A stretch of 19,734 nucleotides of DNA from Thermodesulfovibrionales bacterium (GCA_020053565.1 JAGVMY010000049.1:1-19734), one strand, 5' to 3'. Shown: positions 1 to 7,996, counted from the stretch's first letter. Numbers and translations: made by a program. The notes: generated from the sequence alone by a model not told the origin.

Positions 1-20
1 AATCCCTGTTCCGCCTACCA
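1..20 (+). tRNA. 3' end of a truncated tRNA, possibly tRNA-Val
   Basis: The first 20 bases end in CCA. They read as the tail of a T-loop, a T-stem 3' strand, a 7-nt acceptor 3' strand (TCCGCCT), discriminator A and encoded CCA. The 5' part lies outside the window. tRNA-Asp begins at the next base, so the two would come from one polycistronic tRNA transcript. The Val identity is a guess from the common Val-Asp pairing and the acceptor sequence; the anticodon is not visible. Confidence 0.55.
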
Positions 21-98
21 GGGGTGGTAGTTCAGCCCGGTTAGAACGCTGGCCTGTCAAGCCAGAGGTCGCGGGTTCAAGTCCCGTCCACCCCGCCA
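21..98 (+). tRNA. tRNA-Asp (anticodon GTC)
   Basis: Complete cloverleaf. The 7-bp acceptor stem GGGGTGG pairs with CCACCCC (88-94), followed by discriminator G95 and genome-encoded CCA 96-98. The anticodon stem CTGGC/GCCAG (49-53 with 61-65) closes a 7-nt loop CTGTCAA, with anticodon GTC at 56-58 reading GAC/GAU. The T-arm carries GGTTCAAGTCC. G as discriminator is the expected identity element for Asp. No clear hairpin terminator is visible downstream, only a short T-run near 131-140. Confidence 0.97.
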
Positions 99-204
99 TA
101 ACCCTTTTAAAATTCAATGACTTACAGCGTTTCATTTTTTATCTCCGAGCCAAAATGACTATTCATAGGTGGGATTGTAAACATTTTGTAACCATTATAC
201 GTGA

Positions 205-579
205 TCAGAGGCCACCGGTCAGCTTATCTACAACTTTTCTCTCATATTCTGGAAAATTATCAAGGTCAAAAGGGCTTTTACGCATCGTATTGAGTTTCAG
301 GAGTATAAAATTGAGCTCCTTGATTTTCTTGAGTCTCTCTTTGTCATCATCAATTGTATTTATTAATGAAGACATGTTTATTATCTCATTTCTCAGCTCA
401 ATCTCTGGTGGAATGTAGCCTGCATTTTTCAGAACCCTGTAAGCGATTCGTAAATCCTCTGGGATCCACGTCTCATCTGCAAAATTCAGAGGCTTTCCTG
501 CTCCTTCGAGGTTGTCAAACTCACCATTCTCCATCGCCTCTCTGATAAGCCTTTCAGCTATCCTTGCAAAAATGTCCAA
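205..579 (-). CDS. DUF1992 (DnaJ-homologue subfamily C member 28-like) protein
   Basis: 124-residue soluble protein opening MDIFARIAERLIREAMENGE, followed by a GAGKPL motif near residue 26. This is the hallmark N-terminus of the DUF1992 family (E. coli YhdN; the conserved domain of eukaryotic DNAJC28). Its molecular role is unknown. The rest is charged and helical, with no J domain, signal peptide or membrane segment. The start is TTG at 579. An AGGAGG Shine-Dalgarno (plus-strand 585-590) sits 5 nt upstream and overlaps the nadA stop codon, so translation is probably coupled to nadA. It is the last gene of the transglycosylase-nadA-DUF1992 operon. Family assignment is confident; function is not known. 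Confidence 0.85.
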   Translation of the reverse strand: MDIFARIAERLIREAMENGEFDNLEGAGKPLNFADETWIPEDLRIAYRVLKNAGYIPPEIELRNEIINMSSLINTIDDDKERLKKIKELNFILLKLNTMRKSPFDLDNFPEYERKVVDKLTGGL

Positions 580-589
580 TGCAGCCTCC

Positions 590-1576
590 TTACCTTATCT
601 CGAGCATTCTGTCCAGTGCCCTTTTCGCAGGAATTCTTATTTCTTCAGGCACCTTAATGATATATGTGTTTTCTTTCAAAGCCCTGAGCACACTATTCAG
701 CGTAGTCTTTTTCATGTTAGGGCAGATCATATCTCTTCTTAACGGATAAAATATTTTATCAGGGTTTTCCTTTCTGAGTCTATACAAAAGCCCAATCTCA
801 GTACCAATGATAAACTCCTTTGCTGAAGAGGCTGATGCAAACCTGAGCATTCCTGATGTACTTGTGACATGGTCTGCAAGCTCCAGCACATCAAGCCTGC
901 ACTCTGGATGGGCAATCACAAGTGCTTCTGGATGTTCTTCCCTTGCCTTCTTAACATCTTCTGGTGTTACCCGCTCATGTACATGGCAGTAGCCGTCCCA
1001 TGCAATGACCTTTTTTTTCGTATTCTGCTGAGCCCACATAGAGAGGTTTCTATCAGGAATACATATTACCTTTTCATCAGGCAGCGACTCAATAACCTTT
1101 ACTACATTGGCAGATGTGCAACATATATCACTCTCTGCTTTCACATCAGCAGTTGTATTCACATAGGCAACAACAGGCACACCTGGATATTGAGCCTTTA
1201 TGTCTCTCAACGTAAATTCAGGCGGGTATAGGTAAGGAGGTGGATTATCAAATCCAGGGAATTTTTTCCGTTCCCATCTCGGTGAATCTACATGTATCAT
1301 GTCAGCCATCGGGCACCCTGCGTCTTTTTCGGTGAGAAGAACTGTTTTATCCGGTGAAAGGATTGAAGCACTTTCTGCCATGAAATTCACGCCTGCAAAT
1401 ACGATCACCTCGCAGTCTATTGAAGCTGCTGTCCTTGAGAGCTCAAGGGAATCACCCACAAAATCTGCACTATCCTGAACCTCGTCCCTCTGGTAATTGT
1501 GCGAAAGGATGAGAGCACGTCTTTGCTCTTTTAATTTCAGTATCTCTTCCTGAAGAGAGACCCTATCAGGGGACAT
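590..1576 (-). CDS. nadA: Quinolinate synthase NadA
   Basis: 328-residue cytoplasmic [4Fe-4S] enzyme that condenses iminoaspartate with dihydroxyacetone phosphate to quinolinate in de novo NAD synthesis. Visible family motifs are SHNYQRDEVQDSADFVGDS (25-43), FMAES (65-69), GCPMAD (87-92), DICCTSANVVKV (150-161), HPEC (223-226) and STSGML (239-244). Likely cluster ligands are C88, one of C152/C153, and C285 (MICPNMKKTTL). No nadB or nadC is nearby. The ATG abuts the TAG of the upstream transglycosylase with no gap, and the stop overlaps the Shine-Dalgarno of the DUF1992 gene, which points to an operon. Oddity: the stretch between GCPMAD and the PGVPVVAYVN strand is about 24 residues longer than I expect for the family, and is rich in Pro, Tyr and Phe (residues about 96-125). 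Confidence 0.96.
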   Translation of the reverse strand: MSPDRVSLQEEILKLKEQRRALILSHNYQRDEVQDSADFVGDSLELSRTAASIDCEVIVFAGVNFMAESASILSPDKTVLLTEKDAGCPMADMIHVDSPRWERKKFPGFDNPPPYLYPPEFTLRDIKAQYPGVPVVAYVNTTADVKAESDICCTSANVVKVIESLPDEKVICIPDRNLSMWAQQNTKKKVIAWDGYCHVHERVTPEDVKKAREEHPEALVIAHPECRLDVLELADHVTSTSGMLRFASASSAKEFIIGTEIGLLYRLRKENPDKIFYPLRRDMICPNMKKTTLNSVLRALKENTYIIKVPEEIRIPAKRALDRMLEIR

Positions 1577-2287
1577 CTAAAACCTTGAAACGTTTGTCTT
1601 GAAGAGGGGAGAATTTGTGAAGAGAACAGTGCCATCCTGGAGGACAACTTTATAAATTGGTTCTGGTCTTTTCTGCTTTGCTGTTTCTCCGTCAAAAGCA
1701 TAGGAAAGCCTGCCATTATATAGGGCAAGAACTCGATTTACATACTGCCGTGTTTCTGTGATAGGGGGTACTGTGCCAAATGTATCTATTCTTTTTGGCC
1801 CTGCATTATATGCAGCAAGTGCCAGTGTAAGGTCACCATTATATCTTTCAAGGAGATACCTTAAATATCTTGTACCACCCTCGATATTTTCCTCAGGATT
1901 AAATGGATTCCTCACATCCATTTCGTTTGCGGTGGTAGGCATGAGCTGCATGAGACCCATTGCGCCCTTTCTCGAAACTGCTCTCTCGTTCCAGTTAGAC
2001 TCAGCCTTTATTACTGCCTTTACGAGAGAGGGATCTAAGCTGTATTTTGTTGCTTTCTCATGGATGATACTGTGATAACCTGAAGTGCCCTGAGAATCTA
2101 TACGGACAGCCTTCTGCTGAGGAGTGGGAGAAACTGTTTTCTCTTTAACAATCCTATCCGCTTTCTTCCCTAAAGGAGCATCTGTATAGCAGACCACACC
2201 ATGTTCATCTGTGTACTTATAGATGTCTGCATATGCAGAAGGGAAAAGAAACAATAGAATTCCAATAAGTATCAGCGTACTTTTCAT
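1577..2287 (-). CDS. Secreted lytic transglycosylase with N-terminal DUF4124-like segment and SLT domain
   Basis: About 236 residues. A signal peptide (hydrophobic LILIGILLFLFPSAYA) is followed by IYKYTDEHGVVCYTD, a DUF4124-type segment common in envelope proteins. The SLT (goose-lysozyme-like) catalytic domain spans about residues 71-195, numbered from the GTG at 2293: catalytic Glu98 in IKAESNW, GLMQLMP (113-119) and AYNAG (161-165). It should cleave periplasmic peptidoglycan to 1,6-anhydromuropeptides. Starts possible are GTG 2293 and ATG 2287. I chose ATG 2287 because the best promoter places transcription start almost on it and no Shine-Dalgarno precedes either codon. It heads the operon with nadA, which starts immediately after its TAG. 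No specific MltC/MltE/Slt name is justified. Confidence 0.9.
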   Translation of the reverse strand: MKSTLILIGILLFLFPSAYADIYKYTDEHGVVCYTDAPLGKKADRIVKEKTVSPTPQQKAVRIDSQGTSGYHSIIHEKATKYSLDPSLVKAVIKAESNWNERAVSRKGAMGLMQLMPTTANEMDVRNPFNPEENIEGGTRYLRYLLERYNGDLTLALAAYNAGPKRIDTFGTVPPITETRQYVNRVLALYNGRLSYAFDGETAKQKRPEPIYKVVLQDGTVLFTNSPLFKTNVSRF

Positions 2288-2293
2288 GGTCAC

Positions 2294-2322
2294 ATCTTAC
2301 CATTAAAAGCCTTGCTTGTCAA
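2294..2322 (-). promoter_or_regulatory. Sigma70-type promoter for the transglycosylase-nadA operon
   Basis: Read on the minus strand: a perfect -35 TTGACA (2322-2317), a 17-nt spacer, and -10 TAAGAT (2299-2294, 4/6 including the key first T, A and last T). The predicted start about 7 nt downstream falls at or next to ATG 2287, so the transcript could be leaderless. Seen by inspection; no transcription data. Confidence 0.6.
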
Positions 2323-2397
2323 CCTTTTGTGCATTTACTAAAAACAATAAACCAAATTCACCTTTTACATACATTTTCTAAATTTATAACTATCATA

Positions 2398-2426
2398 TTT
2401 ACATCCATCTATTTTGAAAGTATAAT
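2398..2426 (+). promoter_or_regulatory. Sigma70-type promoter for the secreted protein gene at 2455
   Basis: TTTACA (2398-2403, 5/6 to consensus), 17-nt spacer, perfect TATAAT (2421-2426). The predicted start near 2433 leaves a leader of about 22 nt that contains AGGAGG just before ATG 2455. A 6-bp inverted pair TTTGAA (2413-2418) / TTCAAA (2431-2436) brackets the -10 box and could be an operator. Confidence 0.7.
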
Positions 2427-2454
2427 TTTATTCAAAGTTTAAAAGGAGGAACCT

Positions 2455-3090
2455 ATGCATATCTTATTTGTCCTTTTTACCTTTATCTTTTTATCTGTTG
2501 GGTTTAATTCCGAAGCCACCGTGGATATGGGAATCTCCATTGGAGATGAAGGACTAAGAAGCTTCTATCTTGCAATTGGAGATTATTACAGAGTGCCAGA
2601 GAGAGAGGTAATAGTTATCAAAAAAAGGCATATACCTGATGAAGAGATTCCTGTTGTCTTCTTTATTGCGAAAAGGGCTCGTGTAAAGCCTGCAACCATA
2701 ATAGACCTCAGATTGAGAGGAAAGACATGGATAGATATTACATTGCATTACGGTCTGAGCCCAGAAATATTCTATGTTCCTGTTAAAGAGACTGTTGTTG
2801 TTGGCCCTCCCTATGGAAAGGCATATGGATATTACAAAAAGAAACCCAGAAAGGAATGGAAGAAAATAGTGCTCGGTGATGATGATGTGATAAACCTTGT
2901 GAATCTTAGATTTATATCAGCACATTACAATAATCCACCTGAAAAAGTGATACAACTGAGAGAACAAGGCAAAACCTTCATAGTGATAAATGAGGAAATT
3001 AAAAAAGGAAAGAAGGGAGAAAAAGAAAAGATAAAGAGTAAAGGAGAAGGAAAAGAAGACAAAGGAAAGGGAAAAGGTAAAAAAGATTAG
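2455..3090 (+). CDS. Uncharacterised secreted protein with duplicated ~26-residue module and Lys/Gly/Glu-rich tail
   Basis: 211 residues; I do not recognise a named family. The N-terminal hydrophobic stretch (residues 2-17) looks like a signal peptide. The body contains two related modules, F70-I95 and F153-I178, with 11 of 26 identical positions and a shared core LR..GKT.I.I, separated by a segment with GPPYGKAYGYYKKKP. The last 30 residues are almost entirely K, G, E and D. This could bind a polyanion or the cell surface, which is inference only. A strong AGGAGG at 2443-2448 precedes ATG 2455, and a good promoter lies upstream. It is transcribed alone and converges on queE with a 7-nt gap. 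I have an impression of similar orphan proteins in deltaproteobacteria and Nitrospirota but cannot verify it. Confidence 0.8.
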   Translation: MHILFVLFTFIFLSVGFNSEATVDMGISIGDEGLRSFYLAIGDYYRVPEREVIVIKKRHIPDEEIPVVFFIAKRARVKPATIIDLRLRGKTWIDITLHYGLSPEIFYVPVKETVVVGPPYGKAYGYYKKKPRKEWKKIVLGDDDVINLVNLRFISAHYNNPPEKVIQLREQGKTFIVINEEIKKGKKGEKEKIKSKGEGKEDKGKGKGKKD

Positions 3091-3097
3091 AGATAGT

Positions 3098-3733
3098 TCA
3101 TATTCCCTTTCTATCAGAACTGTAAATGCATTTATGAAGCTGCAGGTTCAGACGTGCCTTAAGTCTGTCTTCGAGCATCCACTTTGCAAGGTCTTCTGGA
3201 GGGAGAATTCTATATGCAGGAGAAATGAGAACATTACATTTATTTATCAAGTTAAATCTAAATAGTATCTCCTTTGCCCACTCATAATCTTTTCTGTTTG
3301 TAATGACAAACTTTACCTCATCGGTATTATTCAAATCATTAAGGTTTGAAAAATCCATTTCTTCACTCATCCCGCTGCCTGGTGTCTTTACATCAAGGAT
3401 GACCACTGCCCTTCTGTCAATCTCTTTTATATTTATTGATCCATTTGTCTCTACCAGAACATTATAGCCCTCATCAAGCAGTCTTTTTATGAGATGATAC
3501 ACTGCTTCCTGAAGGAGTGGTTCCCCACCAGTAATTTCAACGAGGTTTATACCGGCATGTTTAACCTCGCTCATAATCTCGTCTCCCGAAAGTTCCTTCC
3601 CTTCATCATATGCATAGGCTGTATCACAGTAAGAACACCTGAGATTACAGCCAGTCATCCTTATGAAGGTACACGGCATACCCGCATAACTTGACTCTCC
3701 CTGTATGCTTGTAAATATCTCGCAGATTTTCAT
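3098..3733 (-). CDS. queE: 7-carboxy-7-deazaguanine synthase QueE (radical SAM)
   Basis: About 211 residues from the chosen start. QueE is a small radical SAM enzyme converting 6-carboxytetrahydropterin to 7-carboxy-7-deazaguanine in preQ0/queuosine synthesis. The N-terminus reads ICEIFTSIQGESSYAGMP. The cluster motif is CNLRCSYC (C29, C33, C36; CxxxCxxC), followed by DT and later EITGGEPLLQ. The reading frame stays open to an ATG at 3808, but the 25 extra residues have no family match and the likely -10 box lies just upstream, so ATG 3733 is preferred. No other queuosine or preQ0 genes are in the window. It shares an upstream region with the divergent dikinase-like gene. Confidence 0.93.
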   Translation of the reverse strand: MKICEIFTSIQGESSYAGMPCTFIRMTGCNLRCSYCDTAYAYDEGKELSGDEIMSEVKHAGINLVEITGGEPLLQEAVYHLIKRLLDEGYNVLVETNGSINIKEIDRRAVVILDVKTPGSGMSEEMDFSNLNDLNNTDEVKFVITNRKDYEWAKEILFRFNLINKCNVLISPAYRILPPEDLAKWMLEDRLKARLNLQLHKCIYSSDRKGI

Positions 3734-3810
3734 GTGAGAATACTCTGAGACAGCCTTTCCTATATTTGCTTTTCTAAAAAAGCAGAGATTATATAAAAAT
3801 CCATACATTC

Positions 3811-3834
3811 TATTATATAATGAAAAAAAGGGGG
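3811..3834. promoter_or_regulatory. Palindromic -10 region between queE and the dikinase-like gene, plus Shine-Dalgarno
   Basis: ATTATATAAT (3812-3821) is a perfect palindrome that offers TATAAT on both strands (plus 3816-3821, minus 3817-3812). That would allow divergent transcription of queE and the dikinase-like gene. No convincing -35 box is seen on either side. AGGGGG at 3829-3834 lies 7 nt before ATG 3842 but only 1 nt before the in-frame TTG 3836, which decides the start of the plus-strand gene. Confidence 0.4.
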
Positions 3835-3841
3835 ATTGAAA

Positions 3842-6800
3842 ATGGCCTCAAATACACAGGTAGCAATTACATCAAAATACGAAATCCTACGAGAAGTGGT
3901 TAAAGACTATCCAGGCCTCCTGAGTACCACTGAACCACTATTATGTGAATTAAATAGCCCTCTTAAAAATTGGGGTTTTATCGTAAAAGAGATGCGCGCC
4001 TATGCATTAAAAAATTTCAATTTACATGATACCCATGAAAAGGGAATAGAGGCAATCAAGATTATTGTAGATGTCTTTTTAGAGGCAACAAACGCTCCTG
4101 ATAGTCATGTCCAGCAGGCAGCCATTGATAGTCTTATGTTTTACTTAGAGAAAATCATGATAGATGGTAATCATGACCTCCGCAAATATGCATCGATACT
4201 TCAGGAATGTTTCTCCAGACTTTATCGATTAGAGGAAGAACAATTTTTTTTCCTCACCACTAACCCGCATCAGTTGAAAAAAATTGGCCGGATCATACTT
4301 GAAAAAATGTCTCCAGATTTTGATGTCGAAGTGTTTAATGACCTCCTTCTCAGATCTCTTTTAACAACGTACGAATATTGGCTGGATGAAGAAGATCCGA
4401 TAATATGGTTTAAACAGAAGATAGATGATACCTTGAGCGATAAAGAATACAAACAATTAGAAGAATTATTTTATCCAATATCACATTCTAACTTAAAAGA
4501 ATTAATCCTCCACTTAAACAGCCTTAAAAAATCTCCAGATCAATACACGCGTTTGAAAGAACTCTTGGAATTACCCGGTTATATGCAATTAGTGAGATTC
4601 TATGAGGATCTAACTCCTCTGTTAGCCCAAACAGATGATATGCGTAAGAACCTCAACTTAAAAATGACATATCTCCTCAAGATTATAAAAACTAAAGGTC
4701 TTTTCAGCATCCATGAATATGCCCTCAGAGAGATTAACCGCACACTTTGCCTCATTATTAAAATGGAGGAGGTTGAACAACTGAAGACAACCCTCTCTGA
4801 AACCGTTGAGGCCTTGAAAAATAGCCTCATCAGGTACCCTGAAACATCTCTTTATTGTATCCAGAGTATCGGTAACGAGATATTAAATCTGGGTAATAGT
4901 AATCTCGTTGAATACTATATTCAGAAAATTATTTCCCTTGGATTCCAGTACCCAAAGATAAAGGGTGTCACCGATGAATGGCAGGTCAAATCTAACCAGG
5001 CTCATTTAAAAAATATTCGTGTCTGGCTTGAGTTAATCGAGAACAGACCGAAGTGGTCTAAATCACTTATCTCAGCCTTAATTATCAATCTAAGGTTGGG
5101 TGGAGTTCACATAAGTGATACAGACGTTTTTCAGAAGGACATCACCAAACTCTTAAATAGCGATATCAAACCCGTTTATCATTTAGTGAAGCAACTCGCA
5201 AAGTTATTCCCTGTCTATTTCAGCGAGATCAATGCTGAAGGGGCCTTACGGGAGGTCTCCATAGAAATAGATGAGATTGCAGGCAGGGCTGATCCCCTGG
5301 TGCATTTTTTACGCAAACAAAGCCATGTTGAAAGCAGTACTCGTATAGTAGATTTTATTGAAGAAATTATAAAATTCTGGCAGACAAAGGATAAAGGGCC
5401 TTTAGAGAGATTCATACCCGAAGATATTTTTCATCAAATCACCATATCCGGTCCCTATATAGATGAGATCAGTATAATTGTAAATTCTATTTTTGAAAAT
5501 AAGAAAATCTCTACTGTAATAGATCTTCTTCGTTTATCAGAGCAAGAAATCAATGCATCGATTGAGAATATTCCCCATGTCTCTGAAAAGGAAAAGAAAC
5601 GAGCATATCTGGCTATTAAGTTTTATCAATTGCTGAATAAAAAATATAGATTAGATACACAAAATATCAAAGACCATTTAAAATGTGCTCTAGGATTAGG
5701 ACTTCCGAATACTGATTCATTAATCAGTATCTTAGAAGAAGGCAGTATTTGTAAACGTCTTGAAAGTATCCTGAATTACTTGCACCTTTTAAAAGATATT
5801 ATCCTCTCCTCTGAAAGTTATGAGCCTATTGAGAATATATTTCGTAAAAGACATTTTGCTGCAGGCATTCCCTCAGTGTACGGTTCATATCATGAGAGAA
5901 AATTCGATGCCCTGTCCTTGACTTTCCGTCTGGAAAACCTGGCTAACACCCTTTTTGAGGAATTAGTAGACTCATTTAATCTCAGATTTATCACAAGGGC
6001 TACCCTTTTCCAAATTAAGAAATATGTGAATTTATTTTTCAAGGCCTTGCAATTAGATGGTGTATTCTCAAACAGACTGGAAAACACGCTGGAACTATTA
6101 TCCGGGGCACTGGAGGTAAGGAGGTTCTCTTTCTCCCAGTATATTGACATATTCAGGAGCTTCTCAGAGGCTGTTAAGGACATTCTTAATGCCTATTATA
6201 CCGGCATCCACAAGAATAACCTCAAACAGATTATCCTTCAACTAAGTGCTGAAAATATACTACTTAAATATCTTGAACCTCATAAGATAGAGAATGAATT
6301 TGAGTTTATCAATAAGGTATCAGAGCAGTTTCTCCGGGAGGTTGTGGCCAGCTCCTTTGGGCTTCAGCAATTGGATAACTTCATCAGTAAGAGCTTAAAA
6401 ACATTATTTGAACAAGCAGAGGGATTGGATATACAGAATCTGGACTTATTAATGAGCTATGATCCTAAAAAGGCACTATCAGGTATTCATATCCCTAACA
6501 GTGCTACGAATGACAGGATTCATTTGGGCAACAAAGGATATTACCTGGTAAAACTGGCATCCTTGGGGATACCTGTTCCTTATGGTTTTATCATAACTAC
6601 CGAGGTATTTCGGTGCCTGCAGGCAATCAATAAGTTTCGATATGCCCGGGAACATCTCAATAGAAAAATTGAAGAACAAATTACCAGACTTGAAGCGTCA
6701 ACAGGTAAGAGATTCGGTGGCCCTGCAAATCCTCTACTTGTATCAGTGAGAAGCGGAGGAGCAATCTCTATGCCTGGTATGATGCATTCTTTCTTAAATG

Positions 6801-7996
6801 TAGGGCTTAATGAATCCACTGTCATAGGATTAATTCGACAGACAGCTAAACCCTGGTTTGCCTGGGACTGCTATCGTCGTTTTTTACAATGTTGGGGAAT
6901 GTCTTTTGGTATGGAAAGAGATAAATTCGATGACATAATCAATTCTTTTAAAAGAAAATATAAAGTTGTAAGAAAAATTCAATTCACACCTGAGCAGATG
7001 AAAGAGGTAGCATTAGCGTATCGAGATTACATCAAGGATAAAGGAATAGAAATAACTGATGATCCAAAATTACAGCTCGATATAGCAATTGATCAGGTCT
7101 TTCAATCATGGTTTTCAAAGAAGGCTCAGGCCTACCGCGAGATACTGGGCTTATCAGAACACTGGGGTACCGCCGTCATCGTACAGGCAATGGTCTATGG
7201 TAATTTAGATGTTAATTCGGGGACAGGTGTGCTTTTCACCCGCAATCCTCAGGAAGCAGGAGACAGGGTTATGTTATGGGGTGATTTTGCCATAAAGTCA
7301 CAAGGGGAAGACGTGGTTTCAGGACTGGTAAAGACGCTACCCCTATCCAATGAACAAAAGTATATCGAAGAGAGAACATCTGACATCTCACTTGAGGATG
7401 GTTTTCCTGACATATATAATGCTTTGTTAAAAACAATCAAGGACTTAATCTATAAAGAGAGATGGGGAGCTCAGGAGATTGAGTTCACCTTTGAAGGGGA
7501 AAATAAAGAGAATCTTTACATCTTGCAGGCACGGGATATGGCTGTTGCAAGAAGAGAAAGTTTTATGGCCTTTGTGCCATCTCAAGAGCTGTCATCCAGC
7601 TACCTTTCCAGCGGGATCGGAGTTGGCGGCGGTGCCCTTAGTGGCAGAGTTGTCTTTGATTTAGATGATATCCATAAATTCAGGGAAAAGGATCCATCTA
7701 CACCTCTTATTTTAATCAGATCAGATACCGTCCCCGATGACATTAGACATATTTCAGCAGCAGATGGATTGCTCACCGCTCGGGGTGGTTCAACTTCTCA
7801 CGCTGCCATTATTGTCAATCGACTTGGAAAGACCTGTGTGGTAGGTTGTAATAAATTGGCTGTATGGGAATATGAAAAGAGGTGTAAATTTAATCGGCAA
7901 ATAATAAAGGTGGGTGATTTTTTAAGCATCGATGGTCGAAATGGCTCAGTTTATTCAGGCAAGCATCAGGTAAAGGAAGTAAGAATTTTAGCGTAA
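3842..7996 (+). CDS. Large PPDK/PEP-synthase-like protein: unknown N-terminal region + ATP-grasp + phosphohistidine domain, no PEP barrel
   Basis: 1384 residues from ATG 3842, chosen by Shine-Dalgarno spacing over in-frame TTG 3836. Residues 1 to about 870 are charged, mostly helical and unrecognised, with no membrane segment. Residues about 890-1235 match the ATP-binding part of pyruvate,phosphate dikinase: HLGNKGYYL (K898), GIPVPYGFIITTE, SVRSGG.ISMPGMMHS (R970), SGTGVLFTRNP, and IEFTFE...ILQAR (E1214, Q1229). Residues about 1250-1384 are the swivelling phosphohistidine domain, with LTARGGSTSHAAII and phospho-acceptor His1320. The protein then ends at the linker where PPDK and PpsA would continue into the PEP/pyruvate TIM barrel. 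The ATP-to-His chemistry therefore looks intact, but the acceptor substrate site is not visible. The acceptor could sit in the N-terminal region, as rifampin phosphotransferase and glucan water dikinase pair the same modules with other domains, or on a partner protein. It is followed by a GAPDH-like gene on the same strand. Confidence 0.85.
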   Translation: MASNTQVAITSKYEILREVVKDYPGLLSTTEPLLCELNSPLKNWGFIVKEMRAYALKNFNLHDTHEKGIEAIKIIVDVFLEATNAPDSHVQQAAIDSLMFYLEKIMIDGNHDLRKYASILQECFSRLYRLEEEQFFFLTTNPHQLKKIGRIILEKMSPDFDVEVFNDLLLRSLLTTYEYWLDEEDPIIWFKQKIDDTLSDKEYKQLEELFYPISHSNLKELILHLNSLKKSPDQYTRLKELLELPGYMQLVRFYEDLTPLLAQTDDMRKNLNLKMTYLLKIIKTKGLFSIHEYALREINRTLCLIIKMEEVEQLKTTLSETVEALKNSLIRYPETSLYCIQSIGNEILNLGNSNLVEYYIQKIISLGFQYPKIKGVTDEWQVKSNQAHLKNIRVWLELIENRPKWSKSLISALIINLRLGGVHISDTDVFQKDITKLLNSDIKPVYHLVKQLAKLFPVYFSEINAEGALREVSIEIDEIAGRADPLVHFLRKQSHVESSTRIVDFIEEIIKFWQTKDKGPLERFIPEDIFHQITISGPYIDEISIIVNSIFENKKISTVIDLLRLSEQEINASIENIPHVSEKEKKRAYLAIKFYQLLNKKYRLDTQNIKDHLKCALGLGLPNTDSLISILEEGSICKRLESILNYLHLLKDIILSSESYEPIENIFRKRHFAAGIPSVYGSYHERKFDALSLTFRLENLANTLFEELVDSFNLRFITRATLFQIKKYVNLFFKALQLDGVFSNRLENTLELLSGALEVRRFSFSQYIDIFRSFSEAVKDILNAYYTGIHKNNLKQIILQLSAENILLKYLEPHKIENEFEFINKVSEQFLREVVASSFGLQQLDNFISKSLKTLFEQAEGLDIQNLDLLMSYDPKKALSGIHIPNSATNDRIHLGNKGYYLVKLASLGIPVPYGFIITTEVFRCLQAINKFRYAREHLNRKIEEQITRLEASTGKRFGGPANPLLVSVRSGGAISMPGMMHSFLNVGLNESTVIGLIRQTAKPWFAWDCYRRFLQCWGMSFGMERDKFDDIINSFKRKYKVVRKIQFTPEQMKEVALAYRDYIKDKGIEITDDPKLQLDIAIDQVFQSWFSKKAQAYREILGLSEHWGTAVIVQAMVYGNLDVNSGTGVLFTRNPQEAGDRVMLWGDFAIKSQGEDVVSGLVKTLPLSNEQKYIEERTSDISLEDGFPDIYNALLKTIKDLIYKERWGAQEIEFTFEGENKENLYILQARDMAVARRESFMAFVPSQELSSSYLSSGIGVGGGALSGRVVFDLDDIHKFREKDPSTPLILIRSDTVPDDIRHISAADGLLTARGGSTSHAAIIVNRLGKTCVVGCNKLAVWEYEKRCKFNRQIIKVGDFLSIDGRNGSVYSGKHQVKEVRILA

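Noticed and set aside
99..160. Possible tRNA-Asp attachment site or island edge downstream of the tRNA
   Set aside because: No integrase, no duplicated tRNA 3' end and no mobile genes in the window; downstream genes are housekeeping.
190..222. Minus-strand promoter-like pattern CTGACC-17-TATAAT after the DUF1992 gene, pointing toward the tRNA
   Set aside because: Only one plausible box, no gene or RNA structure downstream on that strand; may be chance in A/T-rich sequence.
869..1231. Open frames of 60-120 residues antisense to nadA, the dikinase gene, macB and others
   Set aside because: They overlap strongly supported genes, lack ribosome sites and resemble no protein family; treated as shadows.
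3734..3808. 25-residue N-terminal extension of QueE from ATG 3808
   Set aside because: No family match; the palindromic -10 box lies immediately upstream, so the codon is probably at or before the transcript start; ATG 3733 gives the normal QueE N-terminus.
3836..3841. TTG 3836 as start of the dikinase-like gene
   Set aside because: The Shine-Dalgarno AGGGGG would be only 1 nt away; ATG 3842 has a 7-nt spacer.
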